The notes under the pieces were generated by a model. The model saw only the letters and a program-made list of their open reading frames with translations, was not told the origin of the DNA and ran no database searches. This document shows, piece by piece, positions 18,093 to 28,509 of a stretch of DNA of 46,601 bases. Where the stretch lies: contig CACKKE010000003.1 in the NCBI GenBank assembly GCA_902600635.1, forward strand, positions 1-46,601. The letters are read 5' to 3'. Numbering within the stretch: position 1 is the stretch's first letter; every line of letters begins with the position of its first letter. A program made the position numbers and the translations under genes. Source of the DNA: an uncultured Pelagibacteraceae bacterium (GTDB lineage Bacteria; Pseudomonadota; Alphaproteobacteria; Pelagibacterales; Pelagibacteraceae).

Positions 18093-19424
18093 ATGACAAT
18101 TTATGCATTATCTAGTGGGCCAGGTATTTCCGGCGTAGCTGTTGTGAGAGTCTCAGGTCCAGATTCTTCAAAGGTGTTAAAATTGCTAACTAGGCGTGAA
18201 TTGCCAGCTCCGAGAGTGGCTACCCTTCGAAAAATAAACAATATCAACACTTCTGAACTTATTGATGAGGGGTTAGTTTTATGGTTTCCTGGTCCTAAGA
18301 GCTACACTGGTGAAGATATGGTCGAAATTCATATTCATGGTGGTAAAGCTGTCGTGGAGGGGCTTTTAAATACTCTTTCAAATATAAAAGAGTGTCGACT
18401 TGCAGAGCCTGGTGAGTTTACAAAACTTGCTTTTCAAAACAGTAAAATAAATTTGCTAAAAGCAGAGAGTATAGCTGATTTGATCTCGGCAGAAACTGAA
18501 ATTCAGAGATTGCAAGCTGTAAAAATGATGAAAGGAAAATCTTCAGAAAAATTTAATGAGTTGAGAGAAAAATTATTGAAAATTTTGTCATTTGTTGAGG
18601 CAAAAATAGATTTTCCCGATGAGGATTTGCCAGAAGAAAATTTAAAAAGTATAAAAGAGGATTCATCGAATGTCTTAAATGAGATTAAGAAAATTTTAAA
18701 TGATCAAAAAGTTGGGGAGATAATTCGTGAAGGTTTTAAAATTGCAATTGTAGGTCCAACCAATGCGGGCAAGTCTAGTCTATTAAATAATTTGTCAAAC
18801 AGGGAGGTTGCAATAGTCTCTGAAATTGCTGGTACCACAAGAGATGTTGTAGAGACACATTTAAACATAGATGGTTATCCAATTATAATTTCAGATACAG
18901 CGGGCATAAGAGACTCAAAGGACGAAATTGAAAAAAAAGGAATAAAATTATCATTAAAAAAAGCTGAAAATGCTGATCTAAAACTAGTAGTGGTTGATGC
19001 TAAAAGTATTGATTTAAGGGGTTTTTTGAATGATTTATTAAAAAAAAATGCAATTCTAGTTATTAATAAATCAGATCTGTTGCAAAAAAAATTAGACCCT
19101 GAAATTTCTAAATTTAATCATGTTTTGATTTCACTAAAAGACAATTTAAATATAGATAAATTAATTTCTAAAATAAAAAACCACTTAGAAAATAAATTTA
19201 TATCAGAGGAAGATATCTTAATTACAAGAGAAAGGCACAGACAACATTTGCTACAGTGTGTTGAACATTTGAAAAAGTTTTCAGATAAAAACGATAAAAA
19301 AGATTTTGACAAAGGTGCCGAGGATTTAAGATTAGCCACAAGACAATTAGGTATGATTGTTGGTAAAGTTGATGTTGAGGAGATATTAGGCAGTATTTTC
19401 AACGATTTTTGCATTGGAAAATAA
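18093..19424 (+). CDS. mnmE: tRNA modification GTPase MnmE
   Basis: With MnmG, MnmE adds the (carboxymethyl)aminomethyl group to U34 of certain tRNAs. At 443 residues the N-terminal folate-binding domain begins IYALSSGPGISGVAVVRVSGP; the G domain has GPTNAGKSSLLNNL (G1), SEIAGTTRD (G2), DTAGIRDS (G3) and NKSD (G4). The C-terminal FCIGK gives the catalytic cysteine. It precedes mnmG, its partner, by 117 bases. Confidence 0.98.
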   Translation: MTIYALSSGPGISGVAVVRVSGPDSSKVLKLLTRRELPAPRVATLRKINNINTSELIDEGLVLWFPGPKSYTGEDMVEIHIHGGKAVVEGLLNTLSNIKECRLAEPGEFTKLAFQNSKINLLKAESIADLISAETEIQRLQAVKMMKGKSSEKFNELREKLLKILSFVEAKIDFPDEDLPEENLKSIKEDSSNVLNEIKKILNDQKVGEIIREGFKIAIVGPTNAGKSSLLNNLSNREVAIVSEIAGTTRDVVETHLNIDGYPIIISDTAGIRDSKDEIEKKGIKLSLKKAENADLKLVVVDAKSIDLRGFLNDLLKKNAILVINKSDLLQKKLDPEISKFNHVLISLKDNLNIDKLISKIKNHLENKFISEEDILITRERHRQHLLQCVEHLKKFSDKNDKKDFDKGAEDLRLATRQLGMIVGKVDVEEILGSIFNDFCIGK

Positions 19425-19541
19425 TAGCTGTTTTATGGGGTTTTTTTGAGAGTTTTTGTCGATTTTCCTTGATAAATAACCCTTTTTTTTAAAAAAAAAC
19501 AGAAATCTTGTAAATATCATAATCGAATATAAATTTAGCTC

Positions 19542-21413
19542 ATGAAAAAAGATTTGCAATTTGATGTAGTTGTTATTGGAGGTGGTCATGCTGGTTGTGA
19601 GGCAGCTGCTGCCTCAGCAAGACTTGGTATAAATACTGCTTTGTTTACACATAACAAAAATACAATCGGGGAAATGTCATGTAATCCAGCTATAGGTGGT
19701 TTAGGTAAAGGTCATCTAGTTAGAGAAATAGATGCTTTAGACGGTGTTATGGGAGAGGTTGCTGACAAGTCAGGAATACAATTTAGATTATTAAATAGAA
19801 GTAGAGGACCTGCGGTTAGGGGACCAAGAACTCAATCTGACCGATCACTATATCGTAAATATATGCAAGAAAAACTTGTAAACTACTGTAATTTAAGCAT
19901 TTTTTCTGATCCTGTAATAAAATTTATTTTTAGAAATAACCAAATAAGTGGATTTATAACACTTAAAGGTAACAAAGTGAGTTGTAACAAGTTAATCTTA
20001 ACAACAGGCACTTTTTTGAATGGTTTGATACATATAGGTGATGAAAGAACTCCTGCAGGACGATTTAATGAAAAACCAAGTACAGGTTTAAGTGAACAAT
20101 TAGAAAAGTATAATTTCAAAATTGGAAGATTAAAAACAGGCACACCTCCTAGATTAGACTCTAGAACAATTAATTTTGAAAATTTGGAAAAACAGTTTGC
20201 CGATGAAGATCCATATTTTTTTTCTTTCCTAACCAAAAAAAATTTAAACAAACAAGTGTCTTGTTCGATGACTTATACAAACGAAAAGGTTCATAAAATA
20301 ATAGAAAAGAATTTATCTAAAAGTGCAATGTATTCCGGAAGCATACAAGGTATTGGTCCTAGATATTGTCCCTCTATTGAGGACAAAATAGTAAAATTTG
20401 CTGATAAGGCAAGACACCAAATATTTCTAGAGCCTGAGGGTCTAAATGATCATACAATTTACCCCAATGGCATATCTACATCTCTACCTGAGGTTGTGCA
20501 ACATGAAATACTCAACAATATCAGTGGTTTAGAGAATGTAAAAGTAATTAGACCAGGATATGCTATTGAATATGATTATATCGATCCGAGAGAGCTCTTT
20601 TTAACACTGGAGACAAAAAAAATAAAAAACCTTTATCTTGCTGGTCAAATTAACGGAACCACAGGTTATGAAGAGGCAGCTGCTCAAGGCCTTATAGCTG
20701 GAATTAATGCTGTTCTATCTTTAAAGAATATGGAACCTTTTATTTTAGATAGATCAGATGCTTATATTGGGGTTATGATAGATGACTTAGTTACCAAAGG
20801 TGTTGCGGAGCCTTACAGAATGTTTACATCTCGAGCAGAATATAGACTAAGTCTCAGGTCAGATAATGCAGACTTAAGGCTTACTCATAAAGGAATTAAA
20901 ATCGGTTTAATAGCTGAAAATAGAAAACAACTCTTTGAGGACAAATTTAATAAATTAAGCAAAATATCTCTTCAAATGTCTAATTTAAACATTTCACCCT
21001 CTAAAGCAGATAAATTCGGAATAAAAATAGCCAAAGACGGTGTTTTTAGATCAGCAGAGGAAATTCTTACCCAAAAAAATGTTGATATGAGAAAAATTAG
21101 GAATATTTGGCCTGAAATTGCTGATTTTGGGAATGAGATTGATGAGCAGATTGAGATTAACTCTCATTACAGAGGATATTTAAAGAAACAAATGGCAGAT
21201 ATTTTAGCCTTTAAACGAGATGAGAATTTAAAAATACCAGATAATATTGATTATGATCAATTTTCTGGCCTCTCTAATGAGGTAAAAGCCAAATTTAAAG
21301 AAATAAGGCCTAAAACCATGGGTCAGGCTCTAAGAATCGATGGAATAACCCCTGCAGCTGTATATATTTTGTTGTCACACGTCAAAAGAAAGTCTATTAA
21401 GCATATAGCTTAA
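19542..21413 (+). CDS. mnmG: tRNA uridine 5-carboxymethylaminomethyl modification enzyme MnmG (GidA)
   Basis: MnmG is the FAD-binding partner of MnmE in tRNA wobble-uridine modification. At 623 residues it shows the dinucleotide-binding loop [19 protein letters not shown] at the N-terminus, the family segments [22 protein letters not shown] and [30 protein letters not shown] with a conserved region near the catalytic cysteine set, and the C-terminal MnmE-binding helices (HYRGYLKKQ ... [15 protein letters not shown]). Its TAA overlaps the rsmG ATG by one base. Location next to rsmG and parAB is typical of origin regions. Confidence 0.98.
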   Translation: MKKDLQFDVVVIGGGHAGCEAAAASARLGINTALFTHNKNTIGEMSCNPAIGGLGKGHLVREIDALDGVMGEVADKSGIQFRLLNRSRGPAVRGPRTQSDRSLYRKYMQEKLVNYCNLSIFSDPVIKFIFRNNQISGFITLKGNKVSCNKLILTTGTFLNGLIHIGDERTPAGRFNEKPSTGLSEQLEKYNFKIGRLKTGTPPRLDSRTINFENLEKQFADEDPYFFSFLTKKNLNKQVSCSMTYTNEKVHKIIEKNLSKSAMYSGSIQGIGPRYCPSIEDKIVKFADKARHQIFLEPEGLNDHTIYPNGISTSLPEVVQHEILNNISGLENVKVIRPGYAIEYDYIDPRELFLTLETKKIKNLYLAGQINGTTGYEEAAAQGLIAGINAVLSLKNMEPFILDRSDAYIGVMIDDLVTKGVAEPYRMFTSRAEYRLSLRSDNADLRLTHKGIKIGLIAENRKQLFEDKFNKLSKISLQMSNLNISPSKADKFGIKIAKDGVFRSAEEILTQKNVDMRKIRNIWPEIADFGNEIDEQIEINSHYRGYLKKQMADILAFKRDENLKIPDNIDYDQFSGLSNEVKAKFKEIRPKTMGQALRIDGITPAAVYILLSHVKRKSIKHIA

Positions 21414-22060
21414 TGGATAACTTAATTTTAAATTCTTATTCTAAAATTTCCAATTTAAATGTTTCACGTGAAACTTGTAATGAGCTTGAGAGCTTAATTA
21501 CGATGATACAGGAAAAAAATCAGAAAATTAATATTATCAGTAAAAGAATGTATGAAAAAGAGGAAATAAGAGAGCGCCACATAATTGATTCTGCACAAAT
21601 TATTGATTTTGTTGATTTAAATTGCAATACAACCTCAGATTTAGGTACAGGGGGTGGAATGCCCGGATTAATAGTGGCCATAGTAATGAAAAAAATTAAA
21701 AACGATCTGAAAGTAAATCTTTATGAAAAAAGCTACCACAAATGTGCTTTCCTAAGAGAAGTTTCAAAAAAATTAAATTTAAATACAGAAATAATTCAGA
21801 AAGATATTTTTTCACTTAAAAATATTGAAACAGGAACAATTATGTCCAGGGCGTTTAAGCCAATGCCTGTGATTTTAAACTTGGTTAATGAAAATTTTAA
21901 AAAATATAAAAATATTATTTTTTTTATGGGAAGTAGTGGAAGAAAAATTCTTAATGAAACACTTCAAGAGTGGGACCTAGATTATGTAGAAAAAAAAAGT
22001 TTAACAAGCAACGACTCGTTTATATTAAATATTAAAAAAATTAAAAAAAAGATTTCATGA
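21413..22060 (+). CDS. rsmG: 16S rRNA (guanine-527-N7)-methyltransferase RsmG (GidB)
   Basis: RsmG methylates G527 of 16S rRNA, the modification whose loss gives low-level streptomycin resistance. At 215 residues it has the SAM-binding loop SDLGTGGGMPGLIVAIV near residue 75, followed by YEKSYHKCAFLREVSKKL and a later MSRAFKPMPVIL. The segment NVSRETCNELE near residue 15 is encoded by a near-perfect parS site, so DNA and protein constraints coincide. Overlaps with mnmG (TAATG) and parA (ATGA) show a continuous transcript. Confidence 0.96.
   Translation: MDNLILNSYSKISNLNVSRETCNELESLITMIQEKNQKINIISKRMYEKEEIRERHIIDSAQIIDFVDLNCNTTSDLGTGGGMPGLIVAIVMKKIKNDLKVNLYEKSYHKCAFLREVSKKLNLNTEIIQKDIFSLKNIETGTIMSRAFKPMPVILNLVNENFKKYKNIIFFMGSSGRKILNETLQEWDLDYVEKKSLTSNDSFILNIKKIKKKIS
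21460..21475. promoter_or_regulatory. parS: parS centromere site inside rsmG
   Basis: TGTTTCACGTGAAACT matches the bacterial parS consensus TGTTTCACGTGAAACA at 15 of 16 bases; only the last base differs. It is the only such full palindrome I noticed, and it lies about 1.4 kb upstream of parB and 8 kb from the candidate origin. ParB loads at parS with CTP and spreads along the DNA. Presence of parS within rsmG/gidB is known from other bacteria. Confidence 0.9.
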
Positions 22061-22851
22061 AAATAATTTCAATTATAAATCAAAAGGGCGGGGTTGGAAA
22101 AACAACAACTGTTATCAATTTAGCATCAGCATTATCTCAACTCGATAAAAAAATTTTAGTAATTGATCTAGACCCTCAAGGGAATGCTACCACAGGATTA
22201 GGATTGTCCAACACCTCTCAATCCGATCAGACCATTTACGGGATTCTCAATGGCACAATGTCGATTTCAAACGTAATTAAAAAAACAGAATTTCAAAATC
22301 TTGATTTAATATCATCAAATGTAGATCTGTCAGGATTAGAGGTTGAGACGGCTGGTGATAGTGATAGAGCCTTTATACTTAAGACTAAATTAACCGCGTA
22401 TTTAAACGATTCTAGAGGATTATATGATTATATTCTCATAGATTGTCCTCCTTCTTTGAGTCTTCTAACAGTTATGGCTTTGGTATCATCTAACTCACTG
22501 CTTGTACCATTACAAACAGAATTTTTTGCTTTAGAAGGACTTACACAACTTATGAAGACTATTGAGAGAATTAAAACTAACTTGAATCCTGAATTGGAGA
22601 TTCAAGGCATACTTTTAACAATGTATGATCGAAGAAATAAACTTTCATCACAGGTTGAACAAGAAGCGAGAGATTATTTCAAAGATAAAGTTTACCAAAC
22701 GGTAATACCTAGAAATGTAAGATTATCAGAAGCACCATCTCATGGTATTCCAGTATTGATTTATGACAAGAATTGTCCAGGCAGTAAGTCTTATTATAGT
22801 TTTACAGATGAGTTCATGGCACAAGAAAATAAAGTTGGGAGCGCAGCGTAA
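22057..22851 (+). CDS. parA: Chromosome partitioning ATPase ParA (Soj)
   Basis: ParA is the ATPase that moves ParB-parS complexes over the nucleoid. In 264 residues the deviant Walker A KGGVGKTTTVIN with its signature lysine is at the N-terminus, followed by VIDLDPQGNATTGLG (Walker A' region) and LIDCPPSLSLLTVMAL (Walker B). There is no N-terminal DNA-binding domain, so it is the chromosomal Soj type and not a plasmid ParA with autorepressor role. It overlaps rsmG by 4 bases and parB by 1. Confidence 0.98.
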   Translation: MKIISIINQKGGVGKTTTVINLASALSQLDKKILVIDLDPQGNATTGLGLSNTSQSDQTIYGILNGTMSISNVIKKTEFQNLDLISSNVDLSGLEVETAGDSDRAFILKTKLTAYLNDSRGLYDYILIDCPPSLSLLTVMALVSSNSLLVPLQTEFFALEGLTQLMKTIERIKTNLNPELEIQGILLTMYDRRNKLSSQVEQEARDYFKDKVYQTVIPRNVRLSEAPSHGIPVLIYDKNCPGSKSYYSFTDEFMAQENKVGSAA

Positions 22852-23693
22852 TGAACAAGATAAAAAAAGGGCTAGGTAGAGGATTATCTTCCCTAATCGG
22901 TGAAACTAAGGTTGAGAATAAAACAAATAACTTAAGTTTAGCTGACATAGTCCCTAACAAATATCAACCAAGAAAAAATTTTGATGAAGAAAATTTGAAT
23001 GATTTGGTCAACTCAATAAAAGAACGCGGTGTTATCCAGCCAATTATTGTTAGAAAAATTAATACGGATAATTCTAAATACGAAATTATAGCTGGAGAAA
23101 GAAGGTGGTTAGCAGCTCAAAAAGCTGGTCTACATGATATTCCAGTAGTTGTAACAGATGCTGATGATCTTAAATCTTTAGAATTTGCTATTGTTGAAAA
23201 TGTTCAGAGACATGATCTAAATCCCTTGGAGGAAGCACAAGGTTATAAAAGATTGATAGATGAATTTGCATATGATCAAGATAAAGTATCAAAATTCATA
23301 GGTAAGAGCAGAAGCTATATTTCTAACTCATTAAGATTACTTAATTTGCCCAAAGAAGTTCTTGATTTTGTTGAACAAAAAAAAATTACAGCTGGTCATG
23401 CAAAGATATTAGTAGGGTTAGATAATGCTACTTTTCTAGCAAATAAATTTATCGAAAAAAAATTATCTGTTAGACAAGCTGAAAATTTGGTTAAAATATT
23501 CAGAAAAACTAAAAGAAATACCTCTAGTAGAGTAGACTCAAATATTAGAGATTTAGAAAACTCTATATCTGAAAAAATTGGACTTAGTGTCTCTATTAAA
23601 AATAATAAAAATAATAAAGGTACAATATCATTTTATTACAAAGAGCTTGATCAATTAAACAAGATTATTGATATAATTAAATCTGGATATTAG
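22851..23693 (+). CDS. parB: Chromosome partitioning protein ParB (Spo0J)
   Basis: ParB is a CTP-dependent DNA clamp that loads at parS. In 280 residues it has the lysine-rich start with KKGLGRGLSSLIGE (ParA contact), the ParB/Srx CTP-binding motifs IQPIIVRK, GERRWLAAQKAGL and ENVQRHDLNPLEEAQGY, a helix-turn-helix (KVSKFIGKSRSYISNSLRLLNLP) near residue 150, and a C-terminal dimer domain. Its end overlaps the convergent holA gene by 17 bases. Confidence 0.98.
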   Translation: MNKIKKGLGRGLSSLIGETKVENKTNNLSLADIVPNKYQPRKNFDEENLNDLVNSIKERGVIQPIIVRKINTDNSKYEIIAGERRWLAAQKAGLHDIPVVVTDADDLKSLEFAIVENVQRHDLNPLEEAQGYKRLIDEFAYDQDKVSKFIGKSRSYISNSLRLLNLPKEVLDFVEQKKITAGHAKILVGLDNATFLANKFIEKKLSVRQAENLVKIFRKTKRNTSSRVDSNIRDLENSISEKIGLSVSIKNNKNNKGTISFYYKELDQLNKIIDIIKSGY

Positions 23694-24675
23694 TATTTTC
23701 AACTTTATCTAAAATCATATTGTTTATGATTTGATTAGAAATTTGAGGATTTTTTTTAATTAAACTCTCAGTATTGTTTAGATCTATAATAAAACTCTCA
23801 ATATCATTCAATTCCCATATTTTGATCTGTTGCTTAATTATGCTCTTATCCTTCCAGAATATTGGTGGCTTAAATGAGTTAATTACTTGATCAATATTAT
23901 TATTTTCTTTCAAATTTAATCTTAACTTTCTGAGTCTTTTTAACTTAATTAAAAAAGTTCTTAAAATTAAAATATTATCCTCGCTAGAAGGGATATTTTC
24001 ATTAAGAATATTGAGAGTTTTTCTTTTATTTTTACTCAGACAATTATCAACTAACTCTCCAGCACTGTAATTTTCGCTCAGATTTGTTAATTTTAAAATA
24101 TCTTCTAATTTTAATTTTTTATTGTTTTGACTTAGGTTTATAATTTTTTGTAATTCATTTTTTAAACTAATTCTATCTCCTTGTGACCTTTCAATGATTA
24201 AATTTATGTTTTCAGAAGATAAATTAATCTTATTTTTAAACAAAATTTTATTAGCGATAGATAAGAGAGTTTGTGGAGTATCTTCGTAAAAAGGAACAAT
24301 TAACACAGTCTTTTCTTTTTCAAAATAATTCCTAAGTTTTGATTTTTTTTCTAATTTTTTTGCGATCAAAATTATAACAACGTCATTTATATTTGATTCA
24401 ATTATTTCCTCTATTAAGCCTAATATTTTGTCAGAGACATCAGATATTAAAATTAACTTCTCATTTTCAAAAAAGGACTTGGAATAAATATTTTCTAAAA
24501 ATATTTGTTTATTTTCAATTATCTCTTTTTCGTTATATTTATATGTGTTTTCTTTAGTAAAATTTTTAAAATAAGCTAGAATAGCATCCTGTTTTTGACC
24601 CTCATTCTCACCATAAAATAAAAAATAATTAGTTTTATTTTTAAACTTTTCTATTTCATAATATTTAGAGATCAT
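23677..24675 (-). CDS. holA: DNA polymerase III delta subunit
   Basis: HolA is the delta subunit of the clamp loader, which opens the beta clamp. The 332-residue sequence is divergent and very Lys/Ile/Asn-rich. The family pattern is recognisable in FLFYGENEGQKQDAILAYFK near the N-terminus, a middle AAA-like part ending in RSQGDRISLKNELQKIINLS, and the C-terminal collar helices around FKPPIFWKDKSIIKQQIKIW. It has no intact Walker A, as expected for delta. The position after lptE and leuS and next to parB is standard in alphaproteobacteria and supports the call. Confidence 0.9.
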   Translation of the reverse strand: MISKYYEIEKFKNKTNYFLFYGENEGQKQDAILAYFKNFTKENTYKYNEKEIIENKQIFLENIYSKSFFENEKLILISDVSDKILGLIEEIIESNINDVVIILIAKKLEKKSKLRNYFEKEKTVLIVPFYEDTPQTLLSIANKILFKNKINLSSENINLIIERSQGDRISLKNELQKIINLSQNNKKLKLEDILKLTNLSENYSAGELVDNCLSKNKRKTLNILNENIPSSEDNILILRTFLIKLKRLRKLRLNLKENNNIDQVINSFKPPIFWKDKSIIKQQIKIWELNDIESFIIDLNNTESLIKKNPQISNQIINNMILDKVENTNIQI

Positions 24676-25132
24676 TTTCTAAATTTCTTAAATATATATT
24701 AATATCTTGCAGAATTTGAGAAATCATATTTTTCTCAAGATTTGATCTATATTGGTCGAGTTCGAATTTGTTATTTTTAGAATTAAAAGACATGTCTTTG
24801 ATGAATTTTTTTGTGAAGTTTTTATTATTGGAATTGTTATTTAAACTTATATCAACTTCTAAAGTTAATTTATAACTAGCAGCATTACCTTTTTTATCTT
24901 TCGTAACAACGTCCTCTTTCTTAGTTGAATTTATGGATAAGTCAAAAATGTTATTGCTGTCAATATTTCTATATTTACCTAAATTTTTTAATATTTCTCT
25001 GTTGATATCTTTATCTCCTGAGGAATTTATGGTGTCGAGTTTGATGTTTAATTTTTGATCTGTTTGATAGATTGGTGTGTAACCACAACTCAAAACAAAC
25101 AGAAAGATAAAAAGATATTTCAAATTCCTCAT
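24665..25132 (-). CDS. lptE: LptE-like LPS-assembly lipoprotein
   Basis: A 155-residue lipoprotein. The signal peptide MRNLKYLFIFLFVLSCGYTPIY has a lipobox-like end with cysteine 16, and the CGYTPIY segment resembles the CGF/YxP start of LptE proteins. LptE is the lipoprotein plug inside LptD that places LPS in the outer membrane. The body is too divergent for motif assignment, so the call rests on the lipobox segment, size and the leuS-lptE-holA gene order. It overlaps holA by 11 bases and follows leuS after one base. Confidence 0.78.
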   Translation of the reverse strand: MRNLKYLFIFLFVLSCGYTPIYQTDQKLNIKLDTINSSGDKDINREILKNLGKYRNIDSNNIFDLSINSTKKEDVVTKDKKGNAASYKLTLEVDISLNNNSNNKNFTKKFIKDMSFNSKNNKFELDQYRSNLEKNMISQILQDINIYLRNLENDL

Positions 25133-25133
25133 A

Positions 25134-27674
25134 TTAATTGATAATAAAATTTATTAATTTTTTTTCTATATATATTGTTTTTATAATTTCTTTATTATCA
25201 AGATATTTCTTAATTTGTTCGTCTTTTTTAATATTTTCAATTAATGTTTTTTCATCAATTGATTTGCTGATTGAAAAAACCTTTCTTTTTTTTCCATTAA
25301 TTTGAGTTACTATATTAAATATTTCCTGTTCAAGATATTTTTTATCAATCGTTGGCCATTCGATGTCTTTTGTTGACATCTTTAGTTTCTCAAGACATTC
25401 ATTTGAAAAATGTGGAACTATTGGGTTAATCGCTTTTAAAATATTTATATAATTTTTATGAAAATTGCTTCCCCAATCATCTTTATTTGTGTGTTGATTG
25501 AAAAAGGAGTGAACTTTATGAACTGATGCAATTGTTACATTAAAACCAAATCTGTCTAAGTCATCGCCTAGTTTTTTAATAATTTGGTTTGTAAATTTTT
25601 CTAATTCATTATCAAAATTTATGAATTTTGTTTTGTTATTAATAATTTTTTCGTTCAACAACCATAATTTTTGAAGAAATTTATGAGATGCACTTATACC
25701 TGTATCAGACCATTGTATATCTTTTTCTGGTGGACTATCAGATAAAATGAATAATCTTACAGCATCCGCTCCATACATCTTAATAATTTTTTCAGGATCA
25801 ATAGTATTTTTTTTTGATTTTGACATGGACTCTGATGGACCAACTATAACTTTTTCAGTTGGGTTATTATTTAGGAAATAGGTTTCACCATCTTTGCTAA
25901 AAACATCATCTGGATAAATCCAATTATTATCTTTATCTTTATAAGTTTCGTGACAAACCATACCTTGGGTGAATAAACCTTCAAACGGTTCTTCTAAAGT
26001 CATACCTTTATTATCTAAACTTATAGCTCTCATAAAAAAACGTGAGTAAAGAAGATGTAATATTGCGTGTTCAACACCACCAATATATTGATCAACAGGC
26101 ATCCAGTAATCTAATTCGTTTCTATCAAATGGTTCTTTAATATTTTGTGCAGAGCAAAATCTTAAATAATACCAAGAGGAGTCTACAAAAGTATCCAAAG
26201 TATCTGTTTCACGTATACATTTTTTTCCATTTATTTCCACTTCCTTCCACTTTTCCTGGCTATCAAGTGGATTGCCGTTAGTATTAAGATCTATCTCCTC
26301 TGGAAGTGTAACTGGTAAGAGTTCCTCTGGAACTTTAACTACATTATTATTTTCATCGTATGCTATCGGAATTGGACATCCCCAATACCTTTGTCTTGAT
26401 ATTCCCCAATCTTTTAATCTAAAATTAGTTTTTCTTTTACCTAATTTTTTCATTTCAAGAATTTTTATTGCTTCATTTATAGATTCATCTGGAACTTTTA
26501 AATTATTTAAAAATTTAGAGTTTATGATTACACCAGCACCAGAATAAGCCTCATTCCCAACTTTATAAGAGTCATCTTTATCAATTGGTCTAACAACAGT
26601 TTTTATTTCAAGATCATATTTTTTTGCAAAATCAAAGTCTCGCTGGTCGTGAGCTGGACAGCCAAATACCGCACCAAAACCATAGTCCATTAAAACAAAA
26701 TTGGCAAAAAAAACTGGAACTTTTGAGCCCTCATCAAAAGGATTGATAGCAGTGAGCTCAGTTTTAAAACCTATTTTTGTTGCTTGTGCAATAGACTCTT
26801 CAGTAGTTCCTGTTTTTGAGCATTCTTTTTTGAACTTCTGAAATTCCTCATTTTTCTCATAATATTTTGAAAGGGGATGATCCACAGATAGAGCCAAAAA
26901 AGAAAATCCAAAAAGAGTATCTGGTCTTGTTGTGTAGCATTTTATTGACTTTATGTTTACTGAACCTTCAATTTTAAAGTCAACTTCACACCCGTATGAT
27001 TTACCAATCCAATTTTTTTGCATTGTTTTAACTTTGTCTGGCCAATTATTTAAAGTTTCTAAACCATTTAATAGTTCCTCGGAAAAATGAGAAATCTTAA
27101 AAAACCATTGATTTAATTTTTTTCTTTCAACTATCGCGCCGGATCTCCAGCCTTTTCCATCTATAACTTGTTCATTAGCAAGCACGGTTTTATCAATCGG
27201 ATCCCAGTTAACATAACTTTCCTTTCTATAAACTAAACCTTTATCATAAAGATCTAAAAATATTTTTTGTTGATGTTTGAAATATTCTGGTGAACATGTT
27301 GAAATTTCCCTATCCCAATCAATAGATAGACCCAACATTTTCAATTGAGATTTCATAACTCCAATGTTGGTTTCTGTCCAAGTTTTAGGGTTTAAGTTAT
27401 TCTGTTTAGCAGCATTTTCTGCAGGCATTCCAAAAGAGTCCCATCCCATAGGGTGTAGAACATTGAAACCTTTTAAAGTTTTGTATCTAGAAAGCACATC
27501 CCCAATAGTATAATTTCTGACATGACCCATATGGATTTTTCCCGATGGATAAGGAAACATTTCTAAACAATAAAATTTTTTCTTATCTTTTTTTATTTCT
27601 GATTTAAAACTTTTATTTTCATGCCAGTGCTTCTGCCACTTTTCTTCCACTAACTTGAAATTATATCTTTCCAC
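25134..27674 (-). CDS. leuS: Leucyl-tRNA synthetase
   Basis: LeuS charges tRNA-Leu. At 846 residues it has the HIGH-type motif [20 protein letters not shown] near residue 45, the CP1 editing domain ([21 protein letters not shown] with the editing-site threonines, then [20 protein letters not shown]), the DSSWYYLRF segment, and the KMSKS equivalent [16 protein letters not shown] near residue 620. The anticodon-binding and C-terminal domains follow. All active-site segments look intact. Confidence 0.98.
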   Translation of the reverse strand: MERYNFKLVEEKWQKHWHENKSFKSEIKKDKKKFYCLEMFPYPSGKIHMGHVRNYTIGDVLSRYKTLKGFNVLHPMGWDSFGMPAENAAKQNNLNPKTWTETNIGVMKSQLKMLGLSIDWDREISTCSPEYFKHQQKIFLDLYDKGLVYRKESYVNWDPIDKTVLANEQVIDGKGWRSGAIVERKKLNQWFFKISHFSEELLNGLETLNNWPDKVKTMQKNWIGKSYGCEVDFKIEGSVNIKSIKCYTTRPDTLFGFSFLALSVDHPLSKYYEKNEEFQKFKKECSKTGTTEESIAQATKIGFKTELTAINPFDEGSKVPVFFANFVLMDYGFGAVFGCPAHDQRDFDFAKKYDLEIKTVVRPIDKDDSYKVGNEAYSGAGVIINSKFLNNLKVPDESINEAIKILEMKKLGKRKTNFRLKDWGISRQRYWGCPIPIAYDENNNVVKVPEELLPVTLPEEIDLNTNGNPLDSQEKWKEVEINGKKCIRETDTLDTFVDSSWYYLRFCSAQNIKEPFDRNELDYWMPVDQYIGGVEHAILHLLYSRFFMRAISLDNKGMTLEEPFEGLFTQGMVCHETYKDKDNNWIYPDDVFSKDGETYFLNNNPTEKVIVGPSESMSKSKKNTIDPEKIIKMYGADAVRLFILSDSPPEKDIQWSDTGISASHKFLQKLWLLNEKIINNKTKFINFDNELEKFTNQIIKKLGDDLDRFGFNVTIASVHKVHSFFNQHTNKDDWGSNFHKNYINILKAINPIVPHFSNECLEKLKMSTKDIEWPTIDKKYLEQEIFNIVTQINGKKRKVFSISKSIDEKTLIENIKKDEQIKKYLDNKEIIKTIYIEKKLINFIIN

Positions 27675-27689
27675 AATTGATAAGATTAT

Positions 27690-28295
27690 TTAATCAGTCT
27701 TTTTTTTATTATCATTTCTGCTACCACCATGCTCCATTTCACCCATTACATATGGATTATCTTTTCTACGTTTAGCAAGCATTTCTTTTTGATATTTTGT
27801 AGCTCTTTTTAGAATATTAAAATTTAGGTCTCCTACAATATCGCTATTGTTTTTGCTGATAGAGCAATTGGTAAGATTTTCAGAGCATTTTTTAAGAAAC
27901 ACATTAATGTCAAGAGCATCAGATCTAATCTCATTCGTTAAAAACCTCACAGAAATTTTAACTGCCTCATTAGGTGAATTATTTTCACTATACCAATCAG
28001 TTACAACGATACCCCCGCTATAATTAGCTGAAACTAATGGCATAAAGTCTAAGGTGTCAAGCGTAGCTCGCCACAAAGGATTTGAACTTGCAAATTCGTA
28101 GGTTGTACCACCTTTCTTGAAATCATCCATAATTCTAAAACCTTTCCCCTCCTCAATATTTTTCTTTACTCTCTCTCTTGGATCTGGCGGAAAATCTTTT
28201 GCACTTACTTTTTTTGGTTTTAGTGCTTGGCAAGCTGTTTGAGATAACAGCACTAACAAGCAGAAAAATATTAATACACGTCTTGTGGTAATCAT
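27690..28295 (-). CDS. DUF3576 family lipoprotein
   Basis: A 201-residue exported protein of the alphaproteobacterial DUF3576 family, function unknown. The signal segment ends LLVLLSQTACQAL with cysteine 22 as likely lipidation site, although the residues before it are an imperfect lipobox. The family core includes NPLWRATLDTLDFMPLVSANYSGGIVVTDWYS, and a later VSVRFLTNEIRSDAL-like strand pair. The gene precedes leuS, and that order recurs in alphaproteobacteria together with lptE and holA, which suggests an envelope role (inference). Confidence 0.85.
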   Translation of the reverse strand: MITTRRVLIFFCLLVLLSQTACQALKPKKVSAKDFPPDPRERVKKNIEEGKGFRIMDDFKKGGTTYEFASSNPLWRATLDTLDFMPLVSANYSGGIVVTDWYSENNSPNEAVKISVRFLTNEIRSDALDINVFLKKCSENLTNCSISKNNSDIVGDLNFNILKRATKYQKEMLAKRRKDNPYVMGEMEHGGSRNDNKKKTD

Positions 28296-28509
28296 TTTTT
28301 AAAGTTTAAATTAGTTATTAACACAAAATACTATCTTTAATATTAGAATATATTTCATTTAAAAATGACGTTTTTAAGGGCTAAAAGTGATGTAAAAATA
28401 CAACACTCCGATAAATTATTGCTCAAATATGTAATAATTCCTAAGAAATTAGTAATTATTTGCTAATTGTTACCCTGTTTATAATTAATTATAAAAAAGG
28501 AGTAAATTT
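28296..28509. promoter_or_regulatory. Divergent regulatory gap before the porin gene
   Basis: A 214-base A/T-rich gap between the divergent DUF3576 and porin genes. On the porin side are a -10-like TATAAT at 28480-28485 and a strong Shine-Dalgarno AAGGAG at about 28496-28501, well spaced from the ATG at 28510. Such a clear ribosome binding site is rare in this window. No convincing -35 stands at the right distance. I see no small ORF or structured RNA in the gap. Confidence 0.5.

Noticed and set aside
26204-26219. parS-like TGTTTCACGTATACAT in leuS
   Set aside because: Only the left half matches the parS consensus; the right half is not palindromic.
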